The position numbers and the translations under genes were made by a program. Positions 28,227-39,100 of a stretch of DNA of 64,000 bases are shown here, one piece after another. Below the pieces are notes generated by a model. That model was given only the letters and a program-made list of their open reading frames with translations, searched no databases and was not told where the DNA came from. Origin of the DNA: an uncultured Muribaculaceae bacterium (lineage in GTDB: Bacteria > Bacteroidota > Bacteroidia > Bacteroidales > Muribaculaceae); the NCBI GenBank assembly GCA_910584055.1, contig CAJTZS010000020.1, positions 1 through 64,000 on the forward strand, written 5' to 3'. Every line of letters begins with the position of its first letter. Within the stretch, counting starts at the first letter, position 1.

Positions 28227-29768
28227 ATGAAACTCAATCTGATATCCCTTGCTTTATTAGCATCCTCAGCGCTGCCTGCCAACGCTGCCAACGAAGCAAC
28301 AATCAAACTCCTCCCCTCGGAAGAGAGTCCGGTAATCGCTAAAGAAATCTACGGCCAGTTTGCAGAGCATCTCGGAACTTGCATCTACGGAGGCCTCTGG
28401 GTAGGTGAGAACTCGGATATCCCCAATATCAACGGCTACCGAACCGACGTGCTCAATGCCCTCAAAGAACTGAAGATTCCCGTGCTCCGGTGGCCCGGTG
28501 GCTGCTTTGCAGACGAATACCATTGGATGGACGGCATAGGACCCAAGGAAAAACGTCCTCGCATGGTCAACACCAACTGGGGAGGCACCGTTGAAGACAA
28601 TTCTTTCGGCACGCACGATTTCTTCAATCTCTGCGAAATGCTCGGATGCGAACCCTATCTGAGCGGGAATGTAGGCAGCGGCACCGTGGAGGAACTTGCA
28701 AAATGGGTGGAGTATATCACCGCCGACGATGGACCGATGGCAAACCTGCGCAAACAGAACGGCCGCGAAAAACCATGGAAACTGAAATACCTCGGTGTCG
28801 GCAACGAGAGCTGGGGATGCGGCGGCAATTTCCGTCCTGAATATTATGCCGATGTGTATCGCCGTTATCAGACATACTGCCGCAATTTCAATGGCAATAA
28901 GCTCTATAAGATCGCATCCGGTGCAAGCGATTATGATTATAACTGGACAGAGGTATTGATGAAGAATGCCCGCAGTCATATGGACGGCATTTCGCTACAT
29001 TACTACACGGTTGTGGGTTGGTCCGGACGCAAAGGATCAGCTATAGATTTCACGCCGGAGGATTATTACTGGACTCTCGGCAAATGTCTGGAGGTAAAAG
29101 ACGTAGTGAAACGTCACTGCGACATCATGGACAAATACGACCCCAAGAAACGCGTCGGACTGCTCGTCGACGAATGGGGCACATGGTGGGATGAAGAACC
29201 CGGCACAATCTCAGGACATCTCTATCAGCAGAACACGATGCGCGATGCGATGGTCGCCGCGCTTAGTCTCAACACATTCCACCTCTTCACTGACCGCGTG
29301 AAGATGACCAACATCGCTCAGATCGCAAACGTCCTTCAATCGATGGTGCTGACTAAAGGGAAAGACATGGTGCTGACCCCTACATATTATCTTTTCAAGA
29401 TGTATGTGCCTCATCAGGATGCCAAACTGCTCCCCCTCAATGTCGCCACCCCCATGATACGTGCCCGCGACGGCAGACAAGTCCCCGTGGTTGATGCCAC
29501 TGCATCCGTAAAGGATGGAAAAACCACGATCTCCCTTGTCAACACAGACCTTGACAATCAAGCGGAAATCACCATCGACCTCTCCGGCATATCCGCGAAA
29601 AAGATCAGCGGAGAAATACTCGCCTCCGCAAAAATCAATGATTACAACGATTTTGACCATCCCGATTCCGTAACCCTCAAGCCATTCGCAAAAGGATGGA
29701 AACACAGCGGCAATAAGCTCTCCGTCACCCTCCCCGCTAAAAGCATCGTCACCCTCTCCCTGCAGTAA
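28227..29768 (+). CDS. Secreted GH51 alpha-L-arabinofuranosidase
   Basis: 513 aa with a signal peptide (about residues 1-20, ending ANAA). The GH51 barrel has acid/base Glu194 in GVGNESWG and nucleophile Glu316 in VDEWGTWW, and early GH51 signatures (EIYGQFAEHLG, VLRWPGGCF). It removes terminal alpha-L-arabinofuranose from arabinan, arabinoxylan or arabinogalactan in the periplasm or outside the cell. It is alone on the plus strand with its own terminator, 16 kb from the SusCD pair, yet its activity matches the predicted PUL substrate. Confidence 0.93.
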   Translation: MKLNLISLALLASSALPANAANEATIKLLPSEESPVIAKEIYGQFAEHLGTCIYGGLWVGENSDIPNINGYRTDVLNALKELKIPVLRWPGGCFADEYHWMDGIGPKEKRPRMVNTNWGGTVEDNSFGTHDFFNLCEMLGCEPYLSGNVGSGTVEELAKWVEYITADDGPMANLRKQNGREKPWKLKYLGVGNESWGCGGNFRPEYYADVYRRYQTYCRNFNGNKLYKIASGASDYDYNWTEVLMKNARSHMDGISLHYYTVVGWSGRKGSAIDFTPEDYYWTLGKCLEVKDVVKRHCDIMDKYDPKKRVGLLVDEWGTWWDEEPGTISGHLYQQNTMRDAMVAALSLNTFHLFTDRVKMTNIAQIANVLQSMVLTKGKDMVLTPTYYLFKMYVPHQDAKLLPLNVATPMIRARDGRQVPVVDATASVKDGKTTISLVNTDLDNQAEITIDLSGISAKKISGEILASAKINDYNDFDHPDSVTLKPFAKGWKHSGNKLSVTLPAKSIVTLSLQ

Positions 29769-29775
29769 TCGCATT

Positions 29776-29818
29776 GCATAAAAGAGGCGGCATCGATTTG
29801 ATGCCGCCTCTTTTATGC
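29776..29818. terminator. Strong bidirectional terminator hairpin after the GH51 gene
   Basis: Arms 29776-29794 and 29800-29818 form a 19-bp stem with loop GATTT. The core is AAAAGAGGCGGCATC / GATGCCGCCTCTTTT, giving T-runs on both strands. It separates the GH51 gene from the convergent giant gene and abuts the 41-bp repeat. Confidence 0.8.
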
Positions 29819-29855
29819 GCCTCGAGGTTGGGGTTAGCGAGCCCCGCTCGCGGCT
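29815..29855. repeat. 41-bp dispersed repeat, copy 1
   Basis: Matches 36038-36078 in the same orientation with one mismatch over 41 bp. It starts ATGCGCCTCGAGG and contains the stem GCGAGC-CCC-GCTCGC. The minus-strand stop codon of the giant FG-GAP gene and its last seven codons lie inside it. Confidence 0.85.
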
Positions 29856-32800
29856 GATTTCTCGTATATAATCTTAGCTGCCGATCCGTCTGAATAGACC
29901 ACGATATTGACTCCATTCACAGGCCCGTCATGGCGATAGCCGTTGATGTCGATATAATATAGCGGCTTTTTGCCGTCTGCGCCGATTCCCTCGACTTCCG
30001 AGGCCTCCGTGGAGACGGTGTTCGAACGCGAACGCCACATGCCGTCAGCTTCCGCCCTCGTAACAACAGGCTTGGCTATCAAAGTCTCCACGGCATAGAA
30101 CTGCGTGCCTTCAGGAGCGCTGAAATCGCTGTATGAAGTAGTGTTCCCTGACACCTCCTGAATGCATTCGAGCGTTGCAGGTGAATTGCCGCGAAGAATG
30201 CGGTAGGTGGTCACATCGCGCCCCTCATACTTGTTCCAGGATATGTTCCACTCCCCGTTTATGCCGGCATTTACCATCGCATGGATAGGCTGATGCGCTT
30301 TGGACATCATAGATTCCCCATACCAGAAACCGCTCTTAACCGCATAACGCGATGTCTTTTCCTTGGGATTGGACTCCATATCCACATACGCCCCTTCACT
30401 CTCAATGATGCCGAGATAATCATATTCATTATACTCTGAAGTCTCGCGATAAAGCAAGAAATGAGTCACGTCTTCGCCTGCGGCAGTTGCCCTGACACAA
30501 TATTTACCTGTCGCGTCATCTATATCGACAACACCTATTTCTGCGTCTTGTGGCTGAAGTTTCACCTCGGTCTCATATTCATCAGAACCCCATGGCTCTT
30601 CAAGAACGTATTTCACTTTATAGGAATCAGTGCGATTACCCTTGAAAGTCATGGTCATAGCTACAGTGTTGTCATCAATAGATTCCACCTCCCTTTCAGA
30701 ATAAGGCTCGTCCATGGTCATTCCGGGCAATTTACGTGCCACATACCATTTCCCGTTATGCACGTTGTCACAAGTAATGAACACCCTTGAATAAGTTGCA
30801 ACCTTTTCAGGAAGAGAGAACCAGGCGTTAAGTCTCTCATGGACGAGAATTTCAAACGACAGTTCCCCTGCTGCTATGGTCTTTGTCCCCGCCGTTGTCC
30901 AATATACATAAGCTGTCTGCCCTGCTATCTTCTCAACCACTGCATCCTCTCCATAAACCACATCGGACATATGTACGTCTGCATTGAACGTGATAGTCAC
31001 CGTATTGCCCACCATCGCTTCTTTAGGAGCATTGTAGCCGGATGAAGCGACCGTGTAATAAACAGGCTGCGAGAAATCGCCCTGCAGACGCTGACCGTCT
31101 ATCGCCTGCACCTTGATTTCATACTCCCCTTTCGGGATTGCTATCATGGGGATTGCAAAACGGGTCGCAGAAATCAGCTGCGCATCTGAGGGCACACTCA
31201 CGCCATTCAGCCCTCCGTTTAACGGCGATATCAAATATGCTCCTTCGCCCTCCGCACCTTTTCGCTTAACTGAAAGGTTATAACGCAGATTAGCCGACGG
31301 GGTTTCCTTATCTATAGCTGCATCCCATTCAACCACAAGGTAGCCGTCAGTTTCAGAAACTCTCAGCCCTGAAGGCTCTTCCGGTGCTTCGTTAGGTGCA
31401 CAATGCAAGATACCGTTGCCAATTCCTATTTTTCCGTCTGTCCTCAAATACAATGTATGTTGAAACAATCTCCATCCCTTAATTTCAACAATATCAAAGG
31501 TATGGTCCCTATTGAAAAGGACGGCAACCGGATCATAAATATCACCGCCTGTATAACTATCTTCAATGATCAAGTCAAAGCAACCGTTATTATCAAGATC
31601 AATCATGGGCAAAGATGCCGTAGGATATCTATATTTCCCGAACTCACCAATCTCCGTTCGGCTTCCATCATCCCATATTACAGCATAGTGCAGAACACTT
31701 GATACATAATAATAGCAAACATAATCATTCTTGCCGTTACCATCCAAATCTCCAATAAGGCTATATGTCAAATCATTGTTTTCAGGTAAATCCTTCTTAA
31801 TGAAATTAAAGTTTCCTTGATTCTCATAATAAACTTTATCTCTAAGGTCAACCATATCAATCCATCCGTCATTATTAATGTCCAGATATTCCAAATTGAA
31901 GCGATATCCCAGCTCGATTCCGGTGTTGACGAAATTGACATAATCACCCGTGTTTTTATGTATTGCATATCCATCTACCGAGCCGGTTTCATCATCATAA
32001 CTCTTATAGATTTCCTTACTGCCATCATTGTCAAAATCTGCCACATATCTATAATTCTCGAATCCGTCCGGCGTATTGTCATCCATTGTCAAGTCTCCTT
32101 CATTTATAAGATGCCCGGAAGAGTGGATAATATCCGGCATGCCGTCATGGTTTATATCCGCAGTTACGGGTCCACTATAACTCTTTGTATTGAACATCCG
32201 GTTGACCTTCTTGTAATTACCCTTCTCATCGCCTTCATAGAAGTAAGAGTCAAAAATCTCAGGTCTGCCATCCATATCTAAATCAACAGCCATTTCAGCC
32301 GACAGCATATCTCCTAAAGATTCCACTCGAATGGGGAATATAGAAATCTCCTTAACCACATTGACCATATCTCCTGAAGTTCCGGTGACAGTCATGGTAA
32401 GCTTTTTCGTTCCCGGAGTTTTATATATCAACCGCAATTCAGATGCATCCTGTTCAACAATCTCGCCTCCATCGAGATCCCATGTCACAGAAGACCCTCC
32501 CTTAACAGATGACGTTACCTTGACGAGTAATTCCTCGTATACAGAAACACCCTTAGGTGCCTCGATTATGAATTGCGCTGCTGGCGTTTTCTTCTCGAAT
32601 ACCGCAGGCTGACTGAATTCGGAACCGAGCCCAGAATCATCGATCGCCTGAATGGAAACATAAATGTTTCCTTCGGGCCATGAAGCCGTATTCAATTTCC
32701 GCATGAGCGAATATCCGCAGTTTCCGCGAAGCAGGTTGCGGCGCTTCCCGTCGGAAGTGGCACTGACACTCATTATGTCATCACCATCAGGCGTTGTGCC

Positions 32801-35207
32801 TATCCGCAATTCATAAGTCAAATCCAACGGAGCGGTTTCCTTGTCATTTCCCGTAACCCAGCTAACCGCAAGTTCTCCTTTTGTCTCATCATATGAAAAC
32901 GAGGGCATTTGCGGACGGTCGGGACGGGTATTGACATTTGATTCGGGTGTCAACATCAAGCCATCAAATATAAATCGGGATACACCGGAATTATCCATAT
33001 CCACCACATCATTCAATTTCAAACGACCGCTTGACAAACCGGGGAAATCGCTCAATATATATTCAGGCTCAGAAATAATTTTAAGGCCATCGACCACATA
33101 GCATCTTAAATAGCCTATCTTGTAAGGACTTGCCGTAGGAGAAATCCATCGGTCATCAACTGTCATATCCGTCAACACCTCATATTTCCCGTCTGCATTC
33201 CAATCGACACAATGACTGAAATTCACTTCTCCCTCTATAGGATATTCATGTTTTTTAAAGCTTCCGTCACCCTTGTTTTCAAACATCACTAAGAAAGATG
33301 AACCGCCATTGTCGGAGGCGTTGAACGGCACCAATATATCAATGTCACCATCGCTATCAAAATCACGACACCAAATGTTATCGCTGCAATTAAAACCGGA
33401 GAAAAGTTTGCGCACCACGTCCTCTCCTCCTATCCGCTGCAGATAAACTGTTATGGATTTCGCCTCACTGTCATAAAGCAAAAAATCATTGACACCGTCA
33501 CCGTCAAAGTCCCTGAAGATAAGTTTCCCCTTGAATGTGTCGATCACAAATCTGCCGTCTCCAAGGTTCATGTAATAATTACCCGTGGTGGCATCAACAA
33601 AATCAATGTATCCGTCACCATTGATGTCGTTTTGTATATAATCTGCAAATACAGCCGGCGGAGTCCTCGGCGGACTCCATATCCCAAAACCGGATCCTAA
33701 CGGACTCTGAGCCGGAGGGACAATGTTATAGTATTCTTCTCGCGTCAAGGTCGTCAGTCGATCCTGCACAGTTTGTCCTTCACTATCGAACGAAACGATC
33801 TCATCATCATTTATATTGATGAAATCCATGTGCCCGTCATTGTCATAATCAATCAATGCAAACCGTGGCGCCGCATCAGCAGGATTAAAAAGCGCTGTCT
33901 TATTGCCTTCGCAATCAACGGAGAATATCTGTTTGTTGTCATAACCCCATGTCGTGGAAGATGAGATTCCCGGAGTGAATGTCAATGGCCTGCCAAACAC
34001 CTCCTTGCTTTTTTCTACCCCTATTAACCCTGGTAAAAACCGAAACAGGTAAGTATCGGAATATTGATATTTGGGGACCCATTCCATAATGCCGTCTCCA
34101 TCGAAATCATAAGCTGTCAATGCGCTGAAATGCTCACATTGATACAGATTTGTTGACTCTGCCGCCTTGTACCCGTCATACTCCCCTGTGAGCTGACGGA
34201 CATCGAACCCGAGTTCCGGCTCAGTTCCATAACCCGGCTGCACTACACTGTCACAAAACTTTATAACTTCCGACTGCGAGCCAGCCCTCGTCCACGACCA
34301 ATCATCATATTCTCCATTACGGGCATAATATGCTCCATCAATTGGGAAACGCCAACGAATTCTAATCTCGGAAGTATTGGTGGGCAACAAAAAGTAATAC
34401 AAGCAGCTTTCATGCGTTCTGTCATCACAACCTATAAGTAATAGCGGCACCTCCCCTGAAGGAGTAACCGCCACAGACGTAAACTCTCCGGCATCCCCGC
34501 CTGTTGTCAGCTTGTCACAGAACTTTATATCTCCATGCATTCCTACCGCTACGTAAGCCTGAGAGAGTGATGAAATTGCATTATCCGAATATTTCACCTC
34601 AGCCTCCCTATATGTATTCGTTGCATTTGCAACAGGCACAATGCCGTTGTCCGACACGCTTCCCTTCTCTACTGCCATCGACAAATCCGAAAGGATGATA
34701 TCTTCTATGTTTTCCGGCATTTCCCCTACCGTGACGAGCCCTTTATCCAATGACACGGCGGCTCCTCCTATACGCACTCCTTCAAGTGCAGGCATACGAA
34801 GCCAACCGGATTCATTCCTTTTTGTAATTATTTTATACCTGTCACCTTTCGATACAAAGGTATAATAGATATTCCCTGGACCGGACGATGTCGCGCCGAA
34901 TAACCATTTCCTTAATATCGGTTTATTGAATTTTGACAAGTCAAGTTCCGGTGTCCGAGAACATTCTCCAATTTCCTTCCATCTGCCATCGTCCCTGATT
35001 AACGGAATTTTCTCCTTCGGTAGCGTCGCCGCCTCCTCCGGAGTCAATATGTAAGCATACGAATAGGCTGATTCTGAGCCTTTAGACCCAACTAATGGGG
35101 GGGGTATTTCCAGATGCCGCAAAAGCCGCGGACGGCAGCCCCGGAGGCGTTAGGAACGCCATTCCGCAAAGGGCAGCAGCCAACATCTGATTGCCTCTAA
35201 CTTTCAT
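29834..35207 (-). pseudogene. Giant secreted FG-GAP/PKD/FN3 repeat protein, frameshifted at an 8-G run (possibly phase-variable)
   Basis: The body frame encodes about 1760 residues from 35122 down, but its apparent start is TTG with no signal peptide. From the ATG at 35207 a perfect signal peptide (MKVRGNQMLAAALCG..., ending SAAFAAS) is read in another frame. It reaches a run of eight C on the coding strand (35097-35104) and stops at TAA seven bases-plus beyond. Removing one base from the run joins both frames into a 1790-residue protein. The body has about a dozen calcium-binding-like FG-GAP/VCBS motifs (DFDGDGIMEW, DINGDGYIDF, DLDGNGKNDY), two FN3-like domains, a PKD-like domain and a C-terminal segment resembling a T9SS sorting domain. 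A promoter fits 34 bp before 35207. Function unknown; adhesion or glycan binding is plausible. Confidence 0.75.
35097..35104. repeat. Homopolymer of eight G (eight C on the coding strand)
   Basis: Lies at codons 36-38 of the signal-peptide frame of the giant gene. With 8 bases the frame ends shortly after; with 7 (or 10) it continues into the long body. It is either a slippage switch or a base-call or natural frameshift error. Confidence 0.9.
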
Positions 35208-35247
35208 AATGATTCTTTTAAGTTGTTATTGTTGTCTTATTCTATTA

Positions 35248-35279
35248 CAAAAGTAAATTTTGATTACTTGTACCCCAAA
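35248..35279 (-). promoter_or_regulatory. Promoter of the giant FG-GAP gene
   Basis: On the minus strand TTTG (35279-35276), 20 nt, then TACTTTTG (35255-35248): a full match to the Bacteroidetes TTTG / TAnnTTTG consensus. The start would fall near 35241, giving a leader of about 34 nt to the ATG at 35207. This supports 35207 as the true start. Confidence 0.65.
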
Positions 35280-35337
35280 ATTACCGATTATCCATCACAT
35301 TACCAAATATTTTAATAAGAACTTTTATGATTGATAT

Positions 35338-35369
35338 TTTGTTTGTGTGATACAAATGTATTACTTTTG
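35338..35369 (+). promoter_or_regulatory. Promoter of the toxin-antitoxin operon
   Basis: TTTG (35338-35341), 20 nt, TACTTTTG (35362-35369): full consensus match. The leader to the antitoxin ATG at 35418 is about 40 nt. It is back to back with the giant-gene promoter. Confidence 0.65.
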
Positions 35370-35417
35370 TATTCTACAATAAGTTTAGTTTTATTACCCA
35401 CTTAACAATTACTAATT

Positions 35418-35663
35418 ATGGAAACCGCAATATCCCGCAAGCAAACTTCCTTTCGGCTAAGCGAGAGTCTGCTAAAAAGCCTGCGAGAGGAAGCACATAA
35501 GCACAATCGCAGTCTTAACAATTATGTCGAGAGCATATTGATGGCCTTTATAGCAGAAAAACCCAACCGGATTACCCTTGCAGCAATGAGAGAGGCCGAA
35601 AGAGGCAAAGACCTTGAAACTCTTGACATGACAAATTTTCGCAGTTTTGTCGAGTCATTATGA
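35418..35663 (+). CDS. Antitoxin of a YafQ-type toxin-antitoxin pair
   Basis: 81 aa. The N-terminal part (TSFRLSESLLKSLREEAHKHNRSLNNYVESIL) fits a ribbon-helix-helix DNA-binding domain; the C-terminal part is acidic and amphipathic and would wrap the toxin. Such antitoxins repress their own promoter and neutralise the toxin by contact. It overlaps the toxin gene by 4 nt (ATGA), the classic arrangement for coupled synthesis. E. coli DinJ, the usual YafQ partner, is also RHH type. Confidence 0.85.
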   Translation: METAISRKQTSFRLSESLLKSLREEAHKHNRSLNNYVESILMAFIAEKPNRITLAAMREAERGKDLETLDMTNFRSFVESL

Positions 35664-35929
35664 AGACACTGAAACTAACGGGACAATTCAAAAAAGATTT
35701 AAAGCGATATAAAAACAAGCCCGAACAAATCGCATCACTTGAAACTGTACTTGGCTACCTGGCGTGCGGAGAAGTTCTGCCTGAAATATACCAAGCTCAT
35801 CTTTTGAAAGGAATTTATAAAGGCTATATGGAGTGTCATGTAGAAAACGACTTACTTCTGGTATGGCTTGATCCCAACAGCTATACAATAACATTGGTTC
35901 GTTTAGGCTCTCACTCGGAAATATTCTGA
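35660..35929 (+). CDS. yafQ: YafQ-family mRNA interferase toxin (type II TA)
   Basis: 89 aa, RelE/ParE superfamily. His47, His60 (in ECH), Asp64 (in END), His85 (in GSHS) and the terminal Phe89 line up with the catalytic and functional residues of E. coli YafQ (His50, His63, Asp67, His87, Phe91), so the toxin looks intact. YafQ cuts mRNA on the ribosome. Its 3' end faces a large palindrome that separates it from the convergent GH2 gene. Confidence 0.9.
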   Translation: MKTLKLTGQFKKDLKRYKNKPEQIASLETVLGYLACGEVLPEIYQAHLLKGIYKGYMECHVENDLLLVWLDPNSYTITLVRLGSHSEIF

Positions 35930-35971
35930 TTAAGAGAACTGAGTTTAATATATTACAAGAGCTGAGAATAG

Positions 35972-36022
35972 TACATTACAAGAGCCGAGGAGCGAGACTC
36001 GCTCCTCGGCTCTTGTAATGTA
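35972..36022. repeat. 51-bp near-perfect palindrome
   Basis: Arms 35972-35996 and 35998-36022 are perfect 25-nt reverse complements around a single A. The core is AGAGCCGAGGAGCGAG / CTCGCTCCTCGGCTCT. It lies between convergent yafQ and the GH2 gene and could terminate both, but no long T-run follows. A 14-bp near-copy of the left arm start (ATTACAAGAGCTGAG) precedes it at 35952-35966. Confidence 0.85.
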
Positions 36023-36037
36023 TATATATTGGTTCAA

Positions 36038-36078
36038 ATGCGCCTCGAGGTTGGGTTTAGCGAGCCCCGCTCGCGGCT
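36038..36078. repeat. 41-bp dispersed repeat, copy 2
   Basis: Same orientation as copy 1 at 29815-29855, one mismatch (G/T). It lies just beyond the 3' end of the minus-strand GH2 gene. The two copies bracket the giant FG-GAP gene and the toxin-antitoxin pair. Confidence 0.85.
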
Positions 36079-36100
36079 CTTCAATCGATAGCCTCAGCCG

Positions 36101-39100
36101 CTATTTCCCTAATAGCTGATGGAAAACCGGGCGAAGGGTGAACGAGAATGTGCGGTTTCCGTAGGGAATCATGTATTGCGCCTGTGGACGCGCGCCCCAG
36201 CTGTTCTCACATGCGAGACCCTGCTGAACTCCATCGATGCAAAGGGTGGTGAAGCCGGCTTTCTTAATTTCCGCCGGATGCGTGTTCTGCTTTGTCATCC
36301 CACCGTCAAGACTCTCTATCGTATAATCCAGAGCCGAAGCGGAGAATGGCTTGTCTGCAGTGACCTCAAGACCGCTGCCGGCATTGTTGAGCTGACGCCA
36401 GAAACGCACGTCGCTCTTTGTCCCTGTCTCCTGCGGACGCACGTAGGGATAGAACTGATCGTCAACCTTCTGGCTGTAGAGACCAAGGAAGGCTCCGTCT
36501 TTACGGTCTGCGTAATTCTCACCCGGTCCGCGGCCATAGTAAACAATATTTCCGAATGATTCAGGCATCTCCATCTTAACTCCGAAACGGAAGATACCGG
36601 GCATTTTCTCACCGGCAGTGGTTTCAAGTGATTCTTTAACAGCCACAGTGCCGTCAGGAGCGATTCGGTATGCCATGGCAAGTTTAGACTTGACAGCCGG
36701 CATGTCATACAGGGCATTCACCACAACGCAACCATTCTCCACATCCGATTTGAATTCTGTCAGTTTCATCTCCGGATTCTTCCAGACGGCGAACTCGCGT
36801 TGGAGGTTTGCGCCGTAATCGTTATCTGTCGGGGCGCGCCAGAAGTTGGGAGACAGGTCTCCTTCATTCTTGATAAGGTTGACTCCCTGAACCTCATATC
36901 TGGTCATCAGACCGCTGTGACGGTTGAATTCAATCTCAAAATCGGCATTCTTTACTATCAGATAATTTGCATCGTTATTGACAACTTCGGGAGCGACTCC
37001 GTTTCCGTTAGATACCTTGGCAGCAAAACTGTTCTCTTTTCCGGGAGTCAGAATGATTTGTTCACGGGCAACAGTATGTCCCGCAGGAAGTAAACCTTCC
37101 GCATCCTTAAGGTTGTAGTACACGTTCAATGTCCATTCTCCTTCGTCTGAAATTTTCCCGTAAGGAATTGCAACCTCTGCTGATTTACCGGGAGCGACGG
37201 TCAGATTGGAAATCCTGCCCTCACGCACGGGCACGCCATTGTTAAGCAACGTCCAGTCGAGATTGAGATTGGAAAGGTCGCGGAAGAAGTTTTCATTATA
37301 CACTTTGACTTTTCCTGCATTCATGTCGGCAGGGGTGGTCCAGACGTTCTGATAATAATAAGCCACTTCTCCGGCATGAGGATTGGGTACGCGGTCGGGA
37401 TTGACAACACCGTTTACACAGAAATTGCCGTCACTCGCGTCAAAACGGTTGAAATCGCCGCCATATGCCAGAATCTCCACTCCCCCTTTTCCTTTGGTGC
37501 GCACCGCCTGGTCAACAAAATCCCAGATGAATCCTCCCTGCAGATTGGGATATTTGCGTATCTGCTCCCAATACTTATCGAATCCGCCCATGGAATTACC
37601 CATTGCATGAGCATATTCACATTGTATCAGAGGTTTGTCGCTCGGAGGATTGCTTCCATATTTTTCCATTCCATTATATCCGTAATACATCGGACAGAAA
37701 ATATCGGTTTTACCATCCCATCTTGCCTGTTCGTATTGAACCGGACGGCTCGGATCTTCTTTTTTCGTCCATTCATATGTAGCCTCGAAGTTCGGGCCAT
37801 ATCCCGCCTCGTTTCCAAGACTCCAGAAAATAATAGAAGGGTGGTTGAAATAACGTTGCACATTGCGTTGGTCGCGCTCCATATGCGCTTTGGCATAACG
37901 CGGATTCTTTGCAAGGGTCGTTTCCTTGTAACCCATTCCGTGACTTTCGATGTTTGCCTCGGCCACAACATAAATACCATACTTGTCACAAAGGTCATAC
38001 CATAACGGATCATTGGGATAGTGACATGTCCTGACCGCATTTACATTAAGCTTTTTCATAAGCTGAATATCCTGCAACATCCTCTCGGGGGAAACGACAT
38101 AACCTCCATCGGGGTCAAGCTCATGACGGTTCACGCCTTTGAAGAGTACAGGCTTCCCATTAACGAGCACCTGACCGTTCTTGATCTCGATTTTCCTGAA
38201 ACCGACATTGACCGGAACAACCTCATCGTTACCTTTCATCTTAGCTGTCAATGTGTAAAGATACGGAGACTCGGCAGACCACTTGTTAGGATTTGCCACG
38301 CGCATCGAAGTCTTGCCGCTTCCTTTCACTTCGCTTTTTGCGACCTCCTTTCCGGTGGCATCCGTCAGAACGAGCTCAACCGGAGAGGAAGATGTTGCCG
38401 TCAGGTCAATATTGAGCACGCCATCGGTATAGTTGTTCTCAAGATCCGGAGTTACGCGGATGTCTTCTATACGCTTCTTGTCGCGGGCATAGAGATAAGA
38501 ATCGCGTGCCACTCCCGAGAAACGGAAGAAGTCCTGGTCTTCGAGATATGACCCATCGCACCAACGGAACACCTGGAAACATATCAGGTTCTCTTTCCCC
38601 GGCTGAAGATACTTCGTAAGGTTAAACTCTGTCTCAAGCTTACTGTCCTCACTATATCCTACGTATTTGCCGTTCACCCAAAGATAGATATTGGATGTTA
38701 CAGAGCCGAAATGAGCAAAGATATCCTTCCCGCTCCATGATGCCGGCACCTTTATATACCGGCGGTAAGTGCCGACATGATTATTCTCTGTCGGGACTTC
38801 CGGAGGATTGTTATGGAACTGGTTGCGCCATGCATAACCTGTGTTCACATAGATAGGATCGCCGTAGCCGTTAAGTTCCCACACCCCGGGAACACGGATA
38901 TTGTCCCATCCCTTGTCATTGAAATCCGTGCGCCAGAAATCCACCGGACGCTGCTGAGCGTCATTGACCCAGTTGAATTTCCAGGTCCCGTTGAGCGACA
39001 GATAATTTTTCGAAGATTTAGCGTCTTGTGCTTTAAGTGCATCCTCATTGGCGGAGTATGCGAAATGTGCCGCCCGCATCGGCGAGCGGTTGACCGCGTT

